NCBI GenBank assembly: GCA_009992505.1
Contig: JAACVI010000224.1
Location: forward strand, 1 to 35,867
Direction: 5' to 3'
Source: Myxococcales bacterium
GTDB lineage: Bacteria > Myxococcota_A > Polyangia > Polyangiales > Houyiibacteriaceae
DNA: 35,867 nt
Part shown: piece by piece, positions 8,460-17,608 of the stretch
How the letters are laid out: the number at the start of each line of letters is the position of its first letter
Position numbering within the stretch: the stretch's first letter is position 1
Translations under genes and position numbers: made by a program
The notes under the pieces: model-generated
What the model was told of the DNA's origin: nothing
The model's input: the letters and a program-made list of their open reading frames with translations, nothing else
Database searches by the model: none

Positions 8460-10625
8460 ATGAGCTCCACCAGGCGCATCCACTTCCGCACCTGCACCCT
8501 ATGTGAGGCCATGTGTGGCCTCCGGCTCACGCTCGAAGACGAGCGGGTCGTGGACCTTCGAGGCGACCCGCTCGATCCTGGCAGTCAGGGACACATCTGC
8601 CCCAAGGCCTGGGCGCTGGTGGATCTGCAGGACGATCCCGACCGCATCGCGCGGCCTCTGCGGCGCAAAGGCCGTGATTTCGAGCAGGTGCCCTGGGACG
8701 AGGCGCTGGACGAGGCCGCCGAGCGGCTCGACGCCCTCAGGGTCGCACACGGGCCCAACAGCCGCGCCATCTACCTGGGCAATCCCACCATCCACAACCT
8801 GGGTGCCATGGCCTTCGGGCCGGCGCTGATGCGCGCGCTCGGCACCCAGAACCGCTTCAGCGCCACCTCGGTCGACCAGCTGCCGCACATGGTGGTGGCC
8901 CAGCAGATGTGGGGCCATCCGCTGCTCCTGCCCGTGCCCGACCTGGACCGCACGGATCTACTGGTGATCATGGGCGCCAACCCCGCCGTCTCCGCGGGCA
9001 GCTTGATGGGCGCGCCGGGCTTTCCGAAGCGCATGCGCGCGTTGCGCGAACGAGGCGGGCGCCTCTGGGTCTTCGATCCGCGGCACAGCGAGACCGCCCG
9101 CCTGGCCGACGTGCACCATTTCGTGAAGCCCGGGAGCGACGGCTGGCTGTTGCTCGCGATCCTGCGTCGACTGATCGCCCGGGGCGCGCAGCCGCCGCGC
9201 ATGGGACTGCCGGTCGACGGCCTCACGACGCTGCAGGCGGCTCTGGCGGAGCTCGCTGACTTCGACCTCTTTGCGCGCACGGGCGTGCCCCAGTCCGTGG
9301 CCGACGAAGTGGCAGACGCCCTGCGCGACACGCCCAAAGCCGCGCTCTACGGTCGCATGGGCCTGTCGACGCAGCGCTTCGGGACTCTGTGTCAGTGGTT
9401 GATCAACTTGATCAACCTCTTCGCCGGACAGCTCGACCGTGAGGGAGGCGTCCTCTTCAGCGCACCGGCGGTGGAGACGCGCGACGCGCCGAGGGGCATG
9501 GGGGTGAGCCGCGCTGGCTTCGGGCGCTTCACGAGTCGCGTGCGCGGGCTGCCCGCCTTCGGTGGTGAGCTCCCCGTCGCATGTCTGGCGGAGGAGATCC
9601 TCACGCCGGGAGACGGCCAGGTACGCGGACTCGTGACCTTCGCCGGCAACCCCGTGCTCTCCACGCCGAACGGACGACGGCTCGACGAGGCGCTGGCGTC
9701 CCTCGACTTCATGCTCTCCATCGACCTCTACCTGAACGAGACCACGCGGCACGCCCACCTGATCCTGCCGCCCGCCCCTCCCCTCGCGCGCAGCCACTAC
9801 GACCTCGCGCTGCACCTCTTGGCCACCCGGGACACGGCCAAGTACTCGCCGCCCTGCTTCGACAAAGACGCTGGCGCAAAGGACGATTGGCAGATCCTCA
9901 GCGGTCTGGCGCGACGCCTCTTGCGACGCTCGGGCGCGCCTCGATCCGTGCGGGCGACCGCCGCGGCGCTCCACGCGCTGGGCCCGGAGGGCATCCTCGG
10001 TCTCGGCCTGAGGCTGGGCCCCCACGGCGTGCGCGCGTGGCCGCCGAGGCGCGGCTTGAGTCTGGCGAAGCTGCGCGAACGGCCCCACGGCGTCGACCTG
10101 GGTCCGAGACGCGCGGGCACGTTGCCGGAGCGCGTCCCCAAGGGCACGCACCTGAACCTCGCGCCAGAGCGCTTGCTCGCGGACCTGAAACGATTGGCGA
10201 GCGAGGCGCGCAGCAGCGCGGAGGACGGCGCGCAGAGCTTGGCCTTGATCGGTCGACGTCAGCTCCGAAGCAACAATTCCTGGCTGCACAACAGCGAGCG
10301 CCTGATGCGCGGCGGCGATCGATGCAGCGTGATGGTGCATCCGGACGACGCGACCCGGCTCGGGCTCACGCACGGTGGACGAGCCGAGATCCGCACGGAG
10401 GTCGGCGCGGTGATCGCGCTCGTGGAGGTCACGGCGGAGATGATGCCCGGCGTCGTGAGCCTGCCCCACGGCTTCGGACACGATCGAGACGGCGCGCGCC
10501 TTCGGGTGGCGAGTCGCGCGCCCGGTGTGAGCCTGAACGATCTGAGCTCCGAGCTCCGACTGGACGAGGCGTCGGGCAACGCCGCCTTCAGTGGGCAGCC
10601 GGTTCAGCTGCGTCCGTCGGACTGA
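8460..10625 (+). CDS. Molybdopterin-dependent oxidoreductase (BisC/DMSO reductase family)
   Basis: A 721-aa member of the large molybdopterin oxidoreductase superfamily. The N-terminus has a complete 4Fe-4S motif, Cys12-x2-Cys15-x3-Cys19-x27-Cys47 followed by Pro-Lys. Further family segments are visible: 'LLVIMGANPAVS' and 'LWVFDPRHSETA' (cofactor-binding alpha/beta segments), 'LYGRMGLSTQRFG', 'YLNETTRHAHLILPP', and the C-terminal barrel 'HPDDATRLGLTHGGRAEI' and 'LPHGFGHD'. The probable metal-ligand region around residue 138 reads 'SATSVDQLPH', with Ser and no Cys or selenocysteine. 'RRQLRSNNSWLHN' is typical of a broad uncharacterised BisC-like branch. No Tat signal is seen, so a cytoplasmic location is likely. 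The substrate is unknown. No electron-transfer partner gene is adjacent. Its last 38 bases overlap the convergent lipoprotein gene. Confidence 0.9.
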   Translation: MSSTRRIHFRTCTLCEAMCGLRLTLEDERVVDLRGDPLDPGSQGHICPKAWALVDLQDDPDRIARPLRRKGRDFEQVPWDEALDEAAERLDALRVAHGPNSRAIYLGNPTIHNLGAMAFGPALMRALGTQNRFSATSVDQLPHMVVAQQMWGHPLLLPVPDLDRTDLLVIMGANPAVSAGSLMGAPGFPKRMRALRERGGRLWVFDPRHSETARLADVHHFVKPGSDGWLLLAILRRLIARGAQPPRMGLPVDGLTTLQAALAELADFDLFARTGVPQSVADEVADALRDTPKAALYGRMGLSTQRFGTLCQWLINLINLFAGQLDREGGVLFSAPAVETRDAPRGMGVSRAGFGRFTSRVRGLPAFGGELPVACLAEEILTPGDGQVRGLVTFAGNPVLSTPNGRRLDEALASLDFMLSIDLYLNETTRHAHLILPPAPPLARSHYDLALHLLATRDTAKYSPPCFDKDAGAKDDWQILSGLARRLLRRSGAPRSVRATAAALHALGPEGILGLGLRLGPHGVRAWPPRRGLSLAKLRERPHGVDLGPRRAGTLPERVPKGTHLNLAPERLLADLKRLASEARSSAEDGAQSLALIGRRQLRSNNSWLHNSERLMRGGDRCSVMVHPDDATRLGLTHGGRAEIRTEVGAVIALVEVTAEMMPGVVSLPHGFGHDRDGARLRVASRAPGVSLNDLSSELRLDEASGNAAFSGQPVQLRPSD

Positions 10626-11532
10626 CGGGCGAGAGCCCCGCCGAGCCTAGCTGGAGCATGAGAGGGTGGTCGGGGAGCACGGCGCCGTCTGCGGATCGCG
10701 CGTGGGGCGCACCCAACGCGCCCGCGAGCGCCGAGAGCTGACCGCCCTGCCCGCTCATGACCGCCCCCGCTCGGAACGCCGGCCAGGCGGAGACGCTCCC
10801 GAGCAGGTGCGCTCCCGCGATGAACTCGGTCAGCGAGGGTTCGCCCGCCTGCACGCCATCGAAGCCCAGGGCGAGGTCGGAGGCAGGCGACGCCCAGGAG
10901 ATCAGGTAGCGCGGTCCTGTGTCGGGCACGCTGTCGCCCAGCGCGTCGAGGTCGTCCGAGCCGAAGCCGCACGCGTCGTCCGTGCGCGCGTAGCGCCCCT
11001 CGGGCGCACCCGAGAGCAGCATCAGCGAGGTCGTGCCCATGTGCACCACGCGCAATCCGCGTGCGTCGACCACACCCTTGGCGTCGTCGCCCAGAGCCTC
11101 GAAGGCCTGGCTGAGCGTCGCCGCCTCGTCGCGACCTCCGCCGAGCACGAAACACGGGCGTTCGGTCGCGGCCAACGCGCGCAGCGTTCGCTCGGCCGCG
11201 GCCTCGTCGTCGCCCACGCCACCAAGCACGAACAAGACGTCCGCGCCCTGACCGACCAGGGCCGTGAGCCCGACGGCGAGGTCGCTCGCGTGGGGGGCAG
11301 GCCCACGCAGGAAGGCGACGTGCTGCGGCGATGGAGCGAAGCGCAGCTCACGTCCGTCGACCTGAAAGGAGACCCCGCCGACGCTGCGGCTGCCCGCCGC
11401 CGGTGGGGGCAGCTCGGCGCAGCGCACGTAGGGCGAGTCTCCACCGACGCGCAGGTCGCCCACGGGATCGCAGGGATGGCACGCAAGCGCGCTCACGGAG
11501 AGCAGGAGAACAGGGAGGAAACGACCGCGCAT
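10588..11532 (-). CDS. Lipoprotein, possibly a degenerate phosphoesterase fold
   Basis: A 314-aa protein starting at ATG 11532. The signal peptide ends in lipobox SALAC, followed by His-Pro-Cys-Asp. The core alternates strands and helices ('ADVLFVLGGVGDDEAAAERTL', 'RPCFVLGGGRDEAATLSQAF', 'RGLRVVHMGTTSLMLLSG', 'RYLISWASPAS'), in an order resembling calcineurin-like metallophosphoesterases. However, the expected metal ligands (D-x-H, G-D-x2-D, G-N-H-D/E) are not recognisable: the third site reads G-G-G-R-D. It may therefore be a non-catalytic relative, or an unrelated alpha/beta fold. The C-terminus is low-complexity and overlaps the end of the oxidoreductase gene on the other strand by 38 bp. 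Confidence 0.7.
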   Translation of the reverse strand: MRGRFLPVLLLSVSALACHPCDPVGDLRVGGDSPYVRCAELPPPAAGSRSVGGVSFQVDGRELRFAPSPQHVAFLRGPAPHASDLAVGLTALVGQGADVLFVLGGVGDDEAAAERTLRALAATERPCFVLGGGRDEAATLSQAFEALGDDAKGVVDARGLRVVHMGTTSLMLLSGAPEGRYARTDDACGFGSDDLDALGDSVPDTGPRYLISWASPASDLALGFDGVQAGEPSLTEFIAGAHLLGSVSAWPAFRAGAVMSGQGGQLSALAGALGAPHARSADGAVLPDHPLMLQLGSAGLSPVSPTDAAEPAAH

Positions 11533-11672
11533 GCTTGGCCATACCCTCCCTGGAACGCGGCGCCAAGCCTCGGATCGGCGAGCGCGGTCCCGGGCGCGCG
11601 GGCGGCTCGAGGCAGCCGCGCGTGCTAGGGTCTCTGCCCCCTTCGCACGCGACGCGAAGCCACGGAGCCCCG

Positions 11673-12515
11673 ATGAACCCAGACTTCCGAAGTTTCCGAG
11701 GAACCGACTCCTACCTCACGAGCGAGGGCCTCGAAGCCGCCGTGGATTGCGCGCTGACTCTGGAGCGACCGCTCTTGGTGCGGGGCGAGCCCGGCACGGG
11801 CAAGACGCTCCTGGCCGAAGCCGTCAGCCAAGCGCTGGGCCTGCCGCTGATCCGCTGGCAGGTGAAGAGCACCACGCGCGCGCAGGACGGACTCTACGTC
11901 TACGACACCGTGCAGCGGCTCTACGACTCGCGCTTCGACGATCGCGCGGTGGACGACATCTCGCACTACATCAAGCTCGGTGCCATGGGTCAGGCCTTCG
12001 ACGCCAAGGAGCGCGTCGTCCTTCTGATCGACGAGATCGACAAGGCGGACGTGGAGTTCCCCAACGATCTGTTGAACGAGCTCGACCGCATGCGCTTCCG
12101 CATCGACGAGACGCAGCGCGAAGTGGTGGCCGTGCATCGGCCCTTCGTGCTGATCACGAGCAACGCGGAGAAGGAGCTACCGGACGCTTTCCTGCGTCGC
12201 TGCGTGTTCCACTTCATCGACTTTCCCGAGCGCGAGCTGATGCGCCGCATCGTGGACGTGCACCATCCGAACGTGAACGAGGCGTTGGTGGAACAGGCCC
12301 TCGAAGCCTTCTACGGCATTCGCGGCATGCGCCGCCTGCGCAAGCCACCGAGCACGAGCGAGCTCATCGACTGGGTCACCGTGCTGCTTCAGGCCGGCAT
12401 CGGCGAGGTCAGGCTCGCCCAGGAGCTGCCCTTCCTCGGCACCTTGCTGAAGAAGGAGCAGGACCTCGCGTCCTTCGCTGATCAACTCGCCGGCGGTCGT
12501 CGCTTCCGCTCATGA
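11673..12515 (+). CDS. MoxR-type AAA+ ATPase
   Basis: A 280-aa ATPase of the MoxR group, thought to act as a chaperone that inserts cofactors or remodels partner complexes together with a VWA protein. Visible motifs are Walker A 'GEPGTGKT' near residue 37, Walker B 'VVLLIDEIDKAD' near residue 115, sensor 1 'LITSNAEKELPD' and the arginine finger 'AFLRRC'. ATG at 11673 is the first Met before the conserved domain. The stop overlaps the next gene's start as ATGA (12512-12515), so the two are translated together; this pairing is the best evidence for a joint function. A long antisense reading frame exists here but has no family features. Confidence 0.93.
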   Translation: MNPDFRSFRGTDSYLTSEGLEAAVDCALTLERPLLVRGEPGTGKTLLAEAVSQALGLPLIRWQVKSTTRAQDGLYVYDTVQRLYDSRFDDRAVDDISHYIKLGAMGQAFDAKERVVLLIDEIDKADVEFPNDLLNELDRMRFRIDETQREVVAVHRPFVLITSNAEKELPDAFLRRCVFHFIDFPERELMRRIVDVHHPNVNEALVEQALEAFYGIRGMRRLRKPPSTSELIDWVTVLLQAGIGEVRLAQELPFLGTLLKKEQDLASFADQLAGGRRFRS

Positions 12516-13708
12516 GCGCCGCGCTCGTCGTCCCCTTCCTGTATGCGCTGCGAAGCCGCGGTGTGCCCGTCGGTGCGCAGGAGGCCGTGGCCCTGGCCGA
12601 GGCGCTGGGCCATGGCTTGCACAACAGCTCCCTCGATCGCTTCTATCACGTGGCGCGCGCGGTGATGGTGCACTCCGAGCGACACCTCGACGCCTTCGAT
12701 CAGGCGTTCTCGGCGCATTTCCGTGGCGTGGACGTCCCGGCCGCCGCGATCCACGACGAGCTGCTCGAGTGGTTGAAGCAGGCGGCGGGCCAGCGCCCCG
12801 AGCTGACGGATGAAGAGCGCGCTCTCTTCGACGCCATGGATCCGGAGGAGATCGAGCGCCTGTTGCGGGAACGACTCGAGAACCAGAAGGAGCGCCACGA
12901 CGGAGGCAGCCGCCACATCGGCACCGGGGGCAAGTCGCCCTTCGGTCACTCGGGTGCCGCGCGCAAGGGCATCCGCATCGGCGGCAGAAGCGGAGGCCGC
13001 AGCGCGATCCGGGTCGCCGACGCGCGGCTCTATCAGGGCTACCGCGAAGACCTCGTGCTCGACGTGCGGCAGATGCAGGTGGCGCTGCGCAAGCTGCGCG
13101 CCTTCAACCGCGAAGGCGGCGAACGCGAGCTCGACATCGAGGGCACCATCGACGCCACGGCCTCGAACGCGGGAGAGCTCGAGGTGATCACGCGGCCGCC
13201 GCGGCGCCCTGACACGCGCTTGATCCTGCTGATGGACGTCGGCGGATCCATGGATCCCTACGCCCACCTGGTGTCGAGGCTGTTCAGCGCCGCCAAGAAG
13301 TCGACGCACTTCAAGGAGCTGCACACCTACTACTTCCACAACTGCGTGTACGGACGCGTGTACGGGACCGAGAACTTCGACCAACCGAAGCTGGTGCCCG
13401 ATCTGCTGCACGAGTGTGGCCCCCACTTCAAGCTCGTCCTCGTGGGCGACGCCTTGATGGCGCCCTACGAGTTGATGGCGGAGGGTGGCTTCCGCGACAT
13501 CGAGGGCGACGAGCGCACGTCCGGACTCGCCTGGCTGATGCGCCTGCGCGAACACTTCCACCGCAGCGTCTGGCTGAATCCGGAGCCCAAGCGCATGTGG
13601 CGCGGCAACACCATCGAGACCTTGGCTGAGGTCTATCCCATGTTTCCCCTCACGCTCGAAGGGCTCGGCGAAGGCATGTCGCACCTGGTGCGCGTCGGTC
13701 GCGGCTGA
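12512..13708 (+). CDS. VWA-domain protein, CoxE-like partner of MoxR
   Basis: A 398-aa protein with a C-terminal von Willebrand factor A domain. The MIDAS motif D-x-G-x-S ('LLMDVGGSMDP') has its Asp at residue 242. The N-terminal half is helical and contains a Gly/Ser/Arg-rich loop around residues 130-175. 'YYFHNCVYGRVYG' and 'RLREHFHRSVWLNPEP' are typical of the CoxE/VWA family encoded with MoxR ATPases. There is no signal peptide or membrane helix, so this is a cytoplasmic adaptor and not a surface adhesin. The ATGA overlap with the MoxR gene shows coupling. In known systems such pairs help mature metalloenzymes; a link to the nearby molybdopterin enzyme is only a guess, because the lipoprotein gene lies between them on the other strand. 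Confidence 0.88.
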   Translation: MSAALVVPFLYALRSRGVPVGAQEAVALAEALGHGLHNSSLDRFYHVARAVMVHSERHLDAFDQAFSAHFRGVDVPAAAIHDELLEWLKQAAGQRPELTDEERALFDAMDPEEIERLLRERLENQKERHDGGSRHIGTGGKSPFGHSGAARKGIRIGGRSGGRSAIRVADARLYQGYREDLVLDVRQMQVALRKLRAFNREGGERELDIEGTIDATASNAGELEVITRPPRRPDTRLILLMDVGGSMDPYAHLVSRLFSAAKKSTHFKELHTYYFHNCVYGRVYGTENFDQPKLVPDLLHECGPHFKLVLVGDALMAPYELMAEGGFRDIEGDERTSGLAWLMRLREHFHRSVWLNPEPKRMWRGNTIETLAEVYPMFPLTLEGLGEGMSHLVRVGRG

Positions 13709-13761
13709 AGCTCGCGCTCGCTGGGCTTGCCCGGATGGCGGCTTGCGGCTAATCGCAGGGC

Positions 13762-15027
13762 ATGACGAAGCTCCGCTCCGTGAAGGGGATGAACGACATC
13801 TTGCCCGAGGAGATGCCTCGCTGGCATCGGCTCGAGCGCGAGCTCACGCGTGTGTTCGCGCTCCACGGCTACGCCGAAGTGCGAACGCCCGTGCTGGAGA
13901 AGACGGCGCTCTTCACCCACTCCATCGGCGAGGCGACCGACATCGTCAACAAGGAGATGTACACCTTCGTCGACAAGGGCGAGGAGTCGTTGACGCTGCG
14001 CCCCGAGGGCACGGCGTCCTGTGCGCGCGCCTATCTGGAGCACTCCGCGGGCGAGCGACAGCCGGTCAACAAGTGGTTCTACGTCGGCCCGATGTACCGC
14101 CGCGAACGCCCCGCGCGAGGCCGCTACCGCCAGTTCTATCAGGCGGGCGTGGAGTGCTACGGCGATCCCGGGCCCTACGTGGATGCTGAGATGATCGACA
14201 TGAGCGTCTCGCTGCTCGCGGCCCTCGGCATCACGGAGGTGCGCGTTCTGCTCAACTCCCTCGGCGGCAAGGAGACGCGCGCGCGCTATCGCGAGGCACT
14301 CAAGGCCTTCTTCGAACCGCATCGCGAGGCACTGAGCGCCGAGAGCCAGACCCGGCTCGAGCTGAACCCACTGCGCATCCTCGACAGCAAGTCGCTCACG
14401 GATCAGGAGATCTGCCAGGGCGCGCCGCCGATCCTGGACTTCCTCGGCCCCGAGGACGTCGAGCACTTCGACGGCCTGCGCGCCGCCCTCGACGCGCTCG
14501 GCACACCCTACGAAGTCGACCCCTCGCTGGTGCGCGGCCTCGACTACTACACGCGCACGCTCTTCGAAGTGCAGACGACCAGCGACGAATTGGGCGCTCA
14601 GAGCGCGCTGCTCGGAGGCGGTCGCTACGACGGCATGACCGAAGAGCTCGGCGGCAAGGCCACACCCTCGGTGGGCTTCGCCATGGGCCTGGAGCGTCTG
14701 CTCTTGATGATGCCCGTGACCGAAGAGCCGACCACGCTCGACGCCTTCATGATCACGGCGGGATCGGAGCTGCGCAGCCAGACCCTGGTCCTGGCCAAGG
14801 AGCTGCGCGCGGCGGGGCTCCGAGTCGACGCCGATCTGCGCGGCGGCTCGGTCAAGAGCCAGCTGCGGCGCGCGAGCAAGACCGGCGCACGCTTCGCGCT
14901 CCTGCTGGGTGAGGGCGAGGTCGCCCGTGGCGTGGTGCAGCTGAAGGACCTCGTGGCCCACGAGCAGCGCGATCTGCCCCTCGCCGAAGTCGCACGCGAG
15001 CTGGCAGCGCTCGTGGCCGCGGGCTGA
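13762..15027 (+). CDS. hisS: Histidyl-tRNA synthetase
   Basis: A class II aminoacyl-tRNA synthetase of 421 aa that charges tRNA-His. Motif 1 lies in the first 60 residues ('HGYAEVRTPVLEKTALF'). Motif 2 contains 'YVGPMYRRERPARGRYRQFYQ'-type residues near 110-125. The histidine-specific loop 'LVRGLDYYTRTLFEV' lies near residue 255, and motif 3 is 'SVGFAMGLERLLL'. The C-terminal anticodon-binding domain ('LAKELRAAGLRVDADLR', 'SQLRRASKTGARFALLLGEGE') is complete. It starts 53 nt after the VWA gene on the same strand, and its stop is only 10 nt from the convergent AMIN-like gene. Confidence 0.97.
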   Translation: MTKLRSVKGMNDILPEEMPRWHRLERELTRVFALHGYAEVRTPVLEKTALFTHSIGEATDIVNKEMYTFVDKGEESLTLRPEGTASCARAYLEHSAGERQPVNKWFYVGPMYRRERPARGRYRQFYQAGVECYGDPGPYVDAEMIDMSVSLLAALGITEVRVLLNSLGGKETRARYREALKAFFEPHREALSAESQTRLELNPLRILDSKSLTDQEICQGAPPILDFLGPEDVEHFDGLRAALDALGTPYEVDPSLVRGLDYYTRTLFEVQTTSDELGAQSALLGGGRYDGMTEELGGKATPSVGFAMGLERLLLMMPVTEEPTTLDAFMITAGSELRSQTLVLAKELRAAGLRVDADLRGGSVKSQLRRASKTGARFALLLGEGEVARGVVQLKDLVAHEQRDLPLAEVARELAALVAAG

Positions 15028-15037
15028 TTCGCGGACG

Positions 15038-15661
15038 CTAGTTCTCGGACTGGCCGAGGTCGGGCGGGCGCTCCCGGTCCGTCTGCTGCTGCACGGGGCC
15101 TCGCGGCTGGGCAGCCGCCGGCGCTTGCGGAGCCGCGGGCTGAAGCTCCGCAGGCAGCCAGTTGCCCGCCGGGAACTCCACGAAGAGGAAGGTGTAACCG
15201 CCCGGTCCCGGCTGCGTGTAGACGCGCGGCGTAGCCTGGGCGCGAAGGTCGAAGGCGAACACCAGGTCGTGACGGCCTCGGCGCTCGACGCGAGCCCGCG
15301 TGACGGGCGTGTCGAAGAAGCGCGTCTCCAGCGGCCTGGTGGTGTTGCGCAGATGCGTGCGCGTGTTCTGCAACGTCACCTCGAAGCCGCCGTCGGTGGC
15401 CCGGGTCTGGAACTGAACGGTCTGGGAGAGTTGCAGGAAGAAGCGGGATCCACCGTTGGGCATCGCCTCGAAGCCTGGCCAGGTGACCAACCGGCTGTGC
15501 GCGCGGCGCACGCGCGCTTCGGCGGGAGGGGATCCCGACTCGGGCGTCACGCCCTGATAGGCGGTCGCGTCGGGGGCAGCGGCCACGGGCGCGTCCTGAC
15601 CGAAGGCCACCGACGTGGCTAGGGCCAGAGGAAGGAGGCTCGAGACGAAATATCGGGTCAC
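15038..15661 (-). CDS. Secreted AMIN-like domain protein
   Basis: The likely start is GTG at 15661, giving a signal peptide (V/M-TRYFVSSLLPLALATSVAFG|Q) and a product of about 207 aa. The longer frame to 15754 overlaps truB and lacks a sensible signal. The mature part is beta-rich: 'RFFLQLSQTVQFQTRATDGGFEVTL', 'TRARVERRGRHDLVFAFDLR' and 'GGYTFLFVEFP'. This resembles AMIN domains, which target amidases and secretins to peptidoglycan. The tail is Pro/Ala/Gln-rich and probably flexible. No catalytic domain follows, so it may be a stand-alone cell-wall-binding factor. It is the last gene of the nusA operon, after truB. Confidence 0.7.
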   Translation of the reverse strand: MTRYFVSSLLPLALATSVAFGQDAPVAAAPDATAYQGVTPESGSPPAEARVRRAHSRLVTWPGFEAMPNGGSRFFLQLSQTVQFQTRATDGGFEVTLQNTRTHLRNTTRPLETRFFDTPVTRARVERRGRHDLVFAFDLRAQATPRVYTQPGPGGYTFLFVEFPAGNWLPAELQPAAPQAPAAAQPRGPVQQQTDRERPPDLGQSEN

Positions 15662-15734
15662 GTCCGAATCGTAGTGCCTGGGACGGGGCGACTGCAAAGA
15701 AGTGCGGAGAGCAGCGGCGTCCGACCCGTCCCGT

Positions 15735-16634
15735 TCAGGCGCAGCGGAAGCCACGCACGACCCTCAGAGTCCCCTTGGCGTGGCCTTGGCCAATCGCGAC
15801 CAGGCTGCCGTCCGGTCCCAGCAAGGCGAGGGGCTGATCGCCGACCCGCACCGCCTGGGACGTGTAGTCCGCGGCGCGCACGAGCCGTCCGTGGAAGGCG
15901 TCGTTGGCCCCGGCGGCGCTCAGCTCCACCTGAGGCAGATGCGCGACGGCGTCCGCGAGGGAGAGCAGGGACGAGGCCAGGCGTTCGGGACCATCGGTCG
16001 CCAGCAAGGCGTCCAAGGGGACGGCGTCACGCAGCTCGAGCGCGCCGCTCGCCTCACGCCTCAAGGCCTCGAGGTGGCCGCGGGTACCGAGCGCGAGCCC
16101 CAGGTCGCGGGCCAGAGAGCGCACGTAGTAGCCCTTGGCGACACCGACCCGGAGCGTGACGAGCCCATCCGCGTAGGTGAGCCCATCGAACCAGCGCATG
16201 CGAACGGCGCGAATCGGCGCCTCGACCTCTTCGCCGCGCCGATAGCGCTCGTGCAGCGCGCGCCCGTTCACCTTCAACGCGCTGACCACGGGAGCGCGTT
16301 GCTGCTGCGGCCCGAGGAACGACTCCACGACGCGACGCACGCCGCCCACGTCGAGCGCCGGCACAGGAGCGCGCTCCACGACCTCGCCCTCCGCATCCAG
16401 AGTGTCGGTCTCGCTGCCCAGCCGAATCGCGGCGCGGTAGACCTTGTCGTCCGCCGTCAGATAGGAGGCCAGCTTCGTGCCCTCGCCCAGGAGCACGACC
16501 AACACCCCCGTGGCCATGGGATCGAGCGTCCCCGCGTGGCCGACGCTGCGCTGTCCAGCGACGCGGCGGACGCGGGCGACGACGTCGTGAGACGACAAGC
16601 CACCGGGCTTGTCCACCACCAGTACGCCGTTCAT
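15735..16634 (-). CDS. truB: tRNA pseudouridine-55 synthase
   Basis: TruB makes pseudouridine 55 in the T-loop of tRNAs. The 299-aa length is normal. 'GVLVVDKPGGLSSHDVV' opens the protein. 'VGHAGTLDPMATGVLVVLLGEGTK' contains the catalytic Asp (residue 39 or close). 'YRAAIRLGSETDTLDAEG' and 'KGYYVRSLARDLG' are further TruB signatures, and a PUA-like C-terminal part follows ('QPLALLGPDGSLVAIGQ'). The ATG at 16634 overlaps the nrnA stop as ATGA, so the genes are coupled. TruB after rbfA/nrnA in the nusA-infB operon is a classical order. Confidence 0.96.
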   Translation of the reverse strand: MNGVLVVDKPGGLSSHDVVARVRRVAGQRSVGHAGTLDPMATGVLVVLLGEGTKLASYLTADDKVYRAAIRLGSETDTLDAEGEVVERAPVPALDVGGVRRVVESFLGPQQQRAPVVSALKVNGRALHERYRRGEEVEAPIRAVRMRWFDGLTYADGLVTLRVGVAKGYYVRSLARDLGLALGTRGHLEALRREASGALELRDAVPLDALLATDGPERLASSLLSLADAVAHLPQVELSAAGANDAFHGRLVRAADYTSQAVRVGDQPLALLGPDGSLVAIGQGHAKGTLRVVRGFRCA

Positions 16635-17608
16635 CGCGACAGCAAGGGCAGAACCTCAGCCCGCAGACGCTCGACCGTGGCTTCCAGCGAGAGCGTCGAC
16701 AGAGCGCCTGCCGCGGCAGGATGCCCTCCCCCGCCGAAGGCCAACGCCACTTGCGAGACGTCGAGGTGCCCGTTGGAGCGCAGGCTCAGCTTGGTCGCCG
16801 CTCGTCCCTCCTCCGCCGGCCACTCCCAGAAGAGCGCGGAGACCTCCACGCCGTGGAGCATTCGCCCGTAGTTGACCAGGCCATCGACCATGTCGTCGGC
16901 GGCGCCCGTCGCGCGCATCAGCTCGCGGGAGACGCGCAAGATCGCGAGTCGTCCGTCGAACTCCAGACTCAGCCCTTCGACGAGCGCGCCCAGGAGCCGA
17001 AGTCGACCCAGCGGCCAGTCCTCGAAGAGGTGCCGTGACACGGTCCAGGCGTCCGCGCCTGCGTCCAGAAGCTCGGCCCCGAGCCGCATGGTCGCGGCGC
17101 TGGTGCCCAGGTAGCGGAAGCCCCCCGTGTCGGCCGCCAAGGCCGCGTAGAGCGGGGTCGCGGCGTCCCTCGGCAGTGGGTGCACGTCGAGCTCGCGAGC
17201 CAGGCGCACGACCAGCACGGCGGTGGCGCTCGCCGCGGGATCACGCAGCGCCAGGTCCCCGAAATCCGTGTGGGTCGCGTGGTGATCGAGCACGACCAAC
17301 GCCCCTCGGCGATCCGCGCCAGGCATTCCGTCGGGCAGCAGCTCGGGGCTCGCCGTGTCGAGGACGAAGGTGGCGTCGAAGCGAGCGTCCGGCGCGAGCT
17401 CGTGCGCGAGGTGGCCCGCCTGTGCCAGGAAGGTCAACGAGCGAGGTGGCCCGCTGGGCACGAAGAGCGTCGCCCGCTTGCCCAGGGCTCGCAGGATCGA
17501 AGCCAGTCCCAGAGACGAGCCGAGCGCGTCCGCGTCAGGGCGCCGATGAGGCACGACGAGGAAGTCCTCGCCTTCACGAACCAGACGCGCGACCTCGGCC
17601 AGACTCAA
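16631..17608 (-). CDS. nrnA: DHH/DHHA1 phosphoesterase (NrnA-like oligoribonuclease/pAp phosphatase)
   Basis: A 325-aa DHH-family phosphoesterase; relatives degrade short RNAs and 3'-phosphoadenosine 5'-phosphate. Metal-binding motifs are visible: 'VVPHRRPDADALGSSLGL', 'FVLDTAS', 'VVLDHHATHTDFG' (the DHH signature) and 'ALAADTGGFRY'. The DHHA1 substrate-binding part ends with 'FGGGGHPAAAG'. TTG at 17608 is the start because it overlaps the rbfA stop (TTGA) and gives the usual N-terminus LSLAEVARLV; an upstream ATG at 17716 would run inside rbfA. It overlaps truB at the other end by 4 nt. Confidence 0.92.
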   Translation of the reverse strand: MSLAEVARLVREGEDFLVVPHRRPDADALGSSLGLASILRALGKRATLFVPSGPPRSLTFLAQAGHLAHELAPDARFDATFVLDTASPELLPDGMPGADRRGALVVLDHHATHTDFGDLALRDPAASATAVLVVRLARELDVHPLPRDAATPLYAALAADTGGFRYLGTSAATMRLGAELLDAGADAWTVSRHLFEDWPLGRLRLLGALVEGLSLEFDGRLAILRVSRELMRATGAADDMVDGLVNYGRMLHGVEVSALFWEWPAEEGRAATKLSLRSNGHLDVSQVALAFGGGGHPAAAGALSTLSLEATVERLRAEVLPLLSR

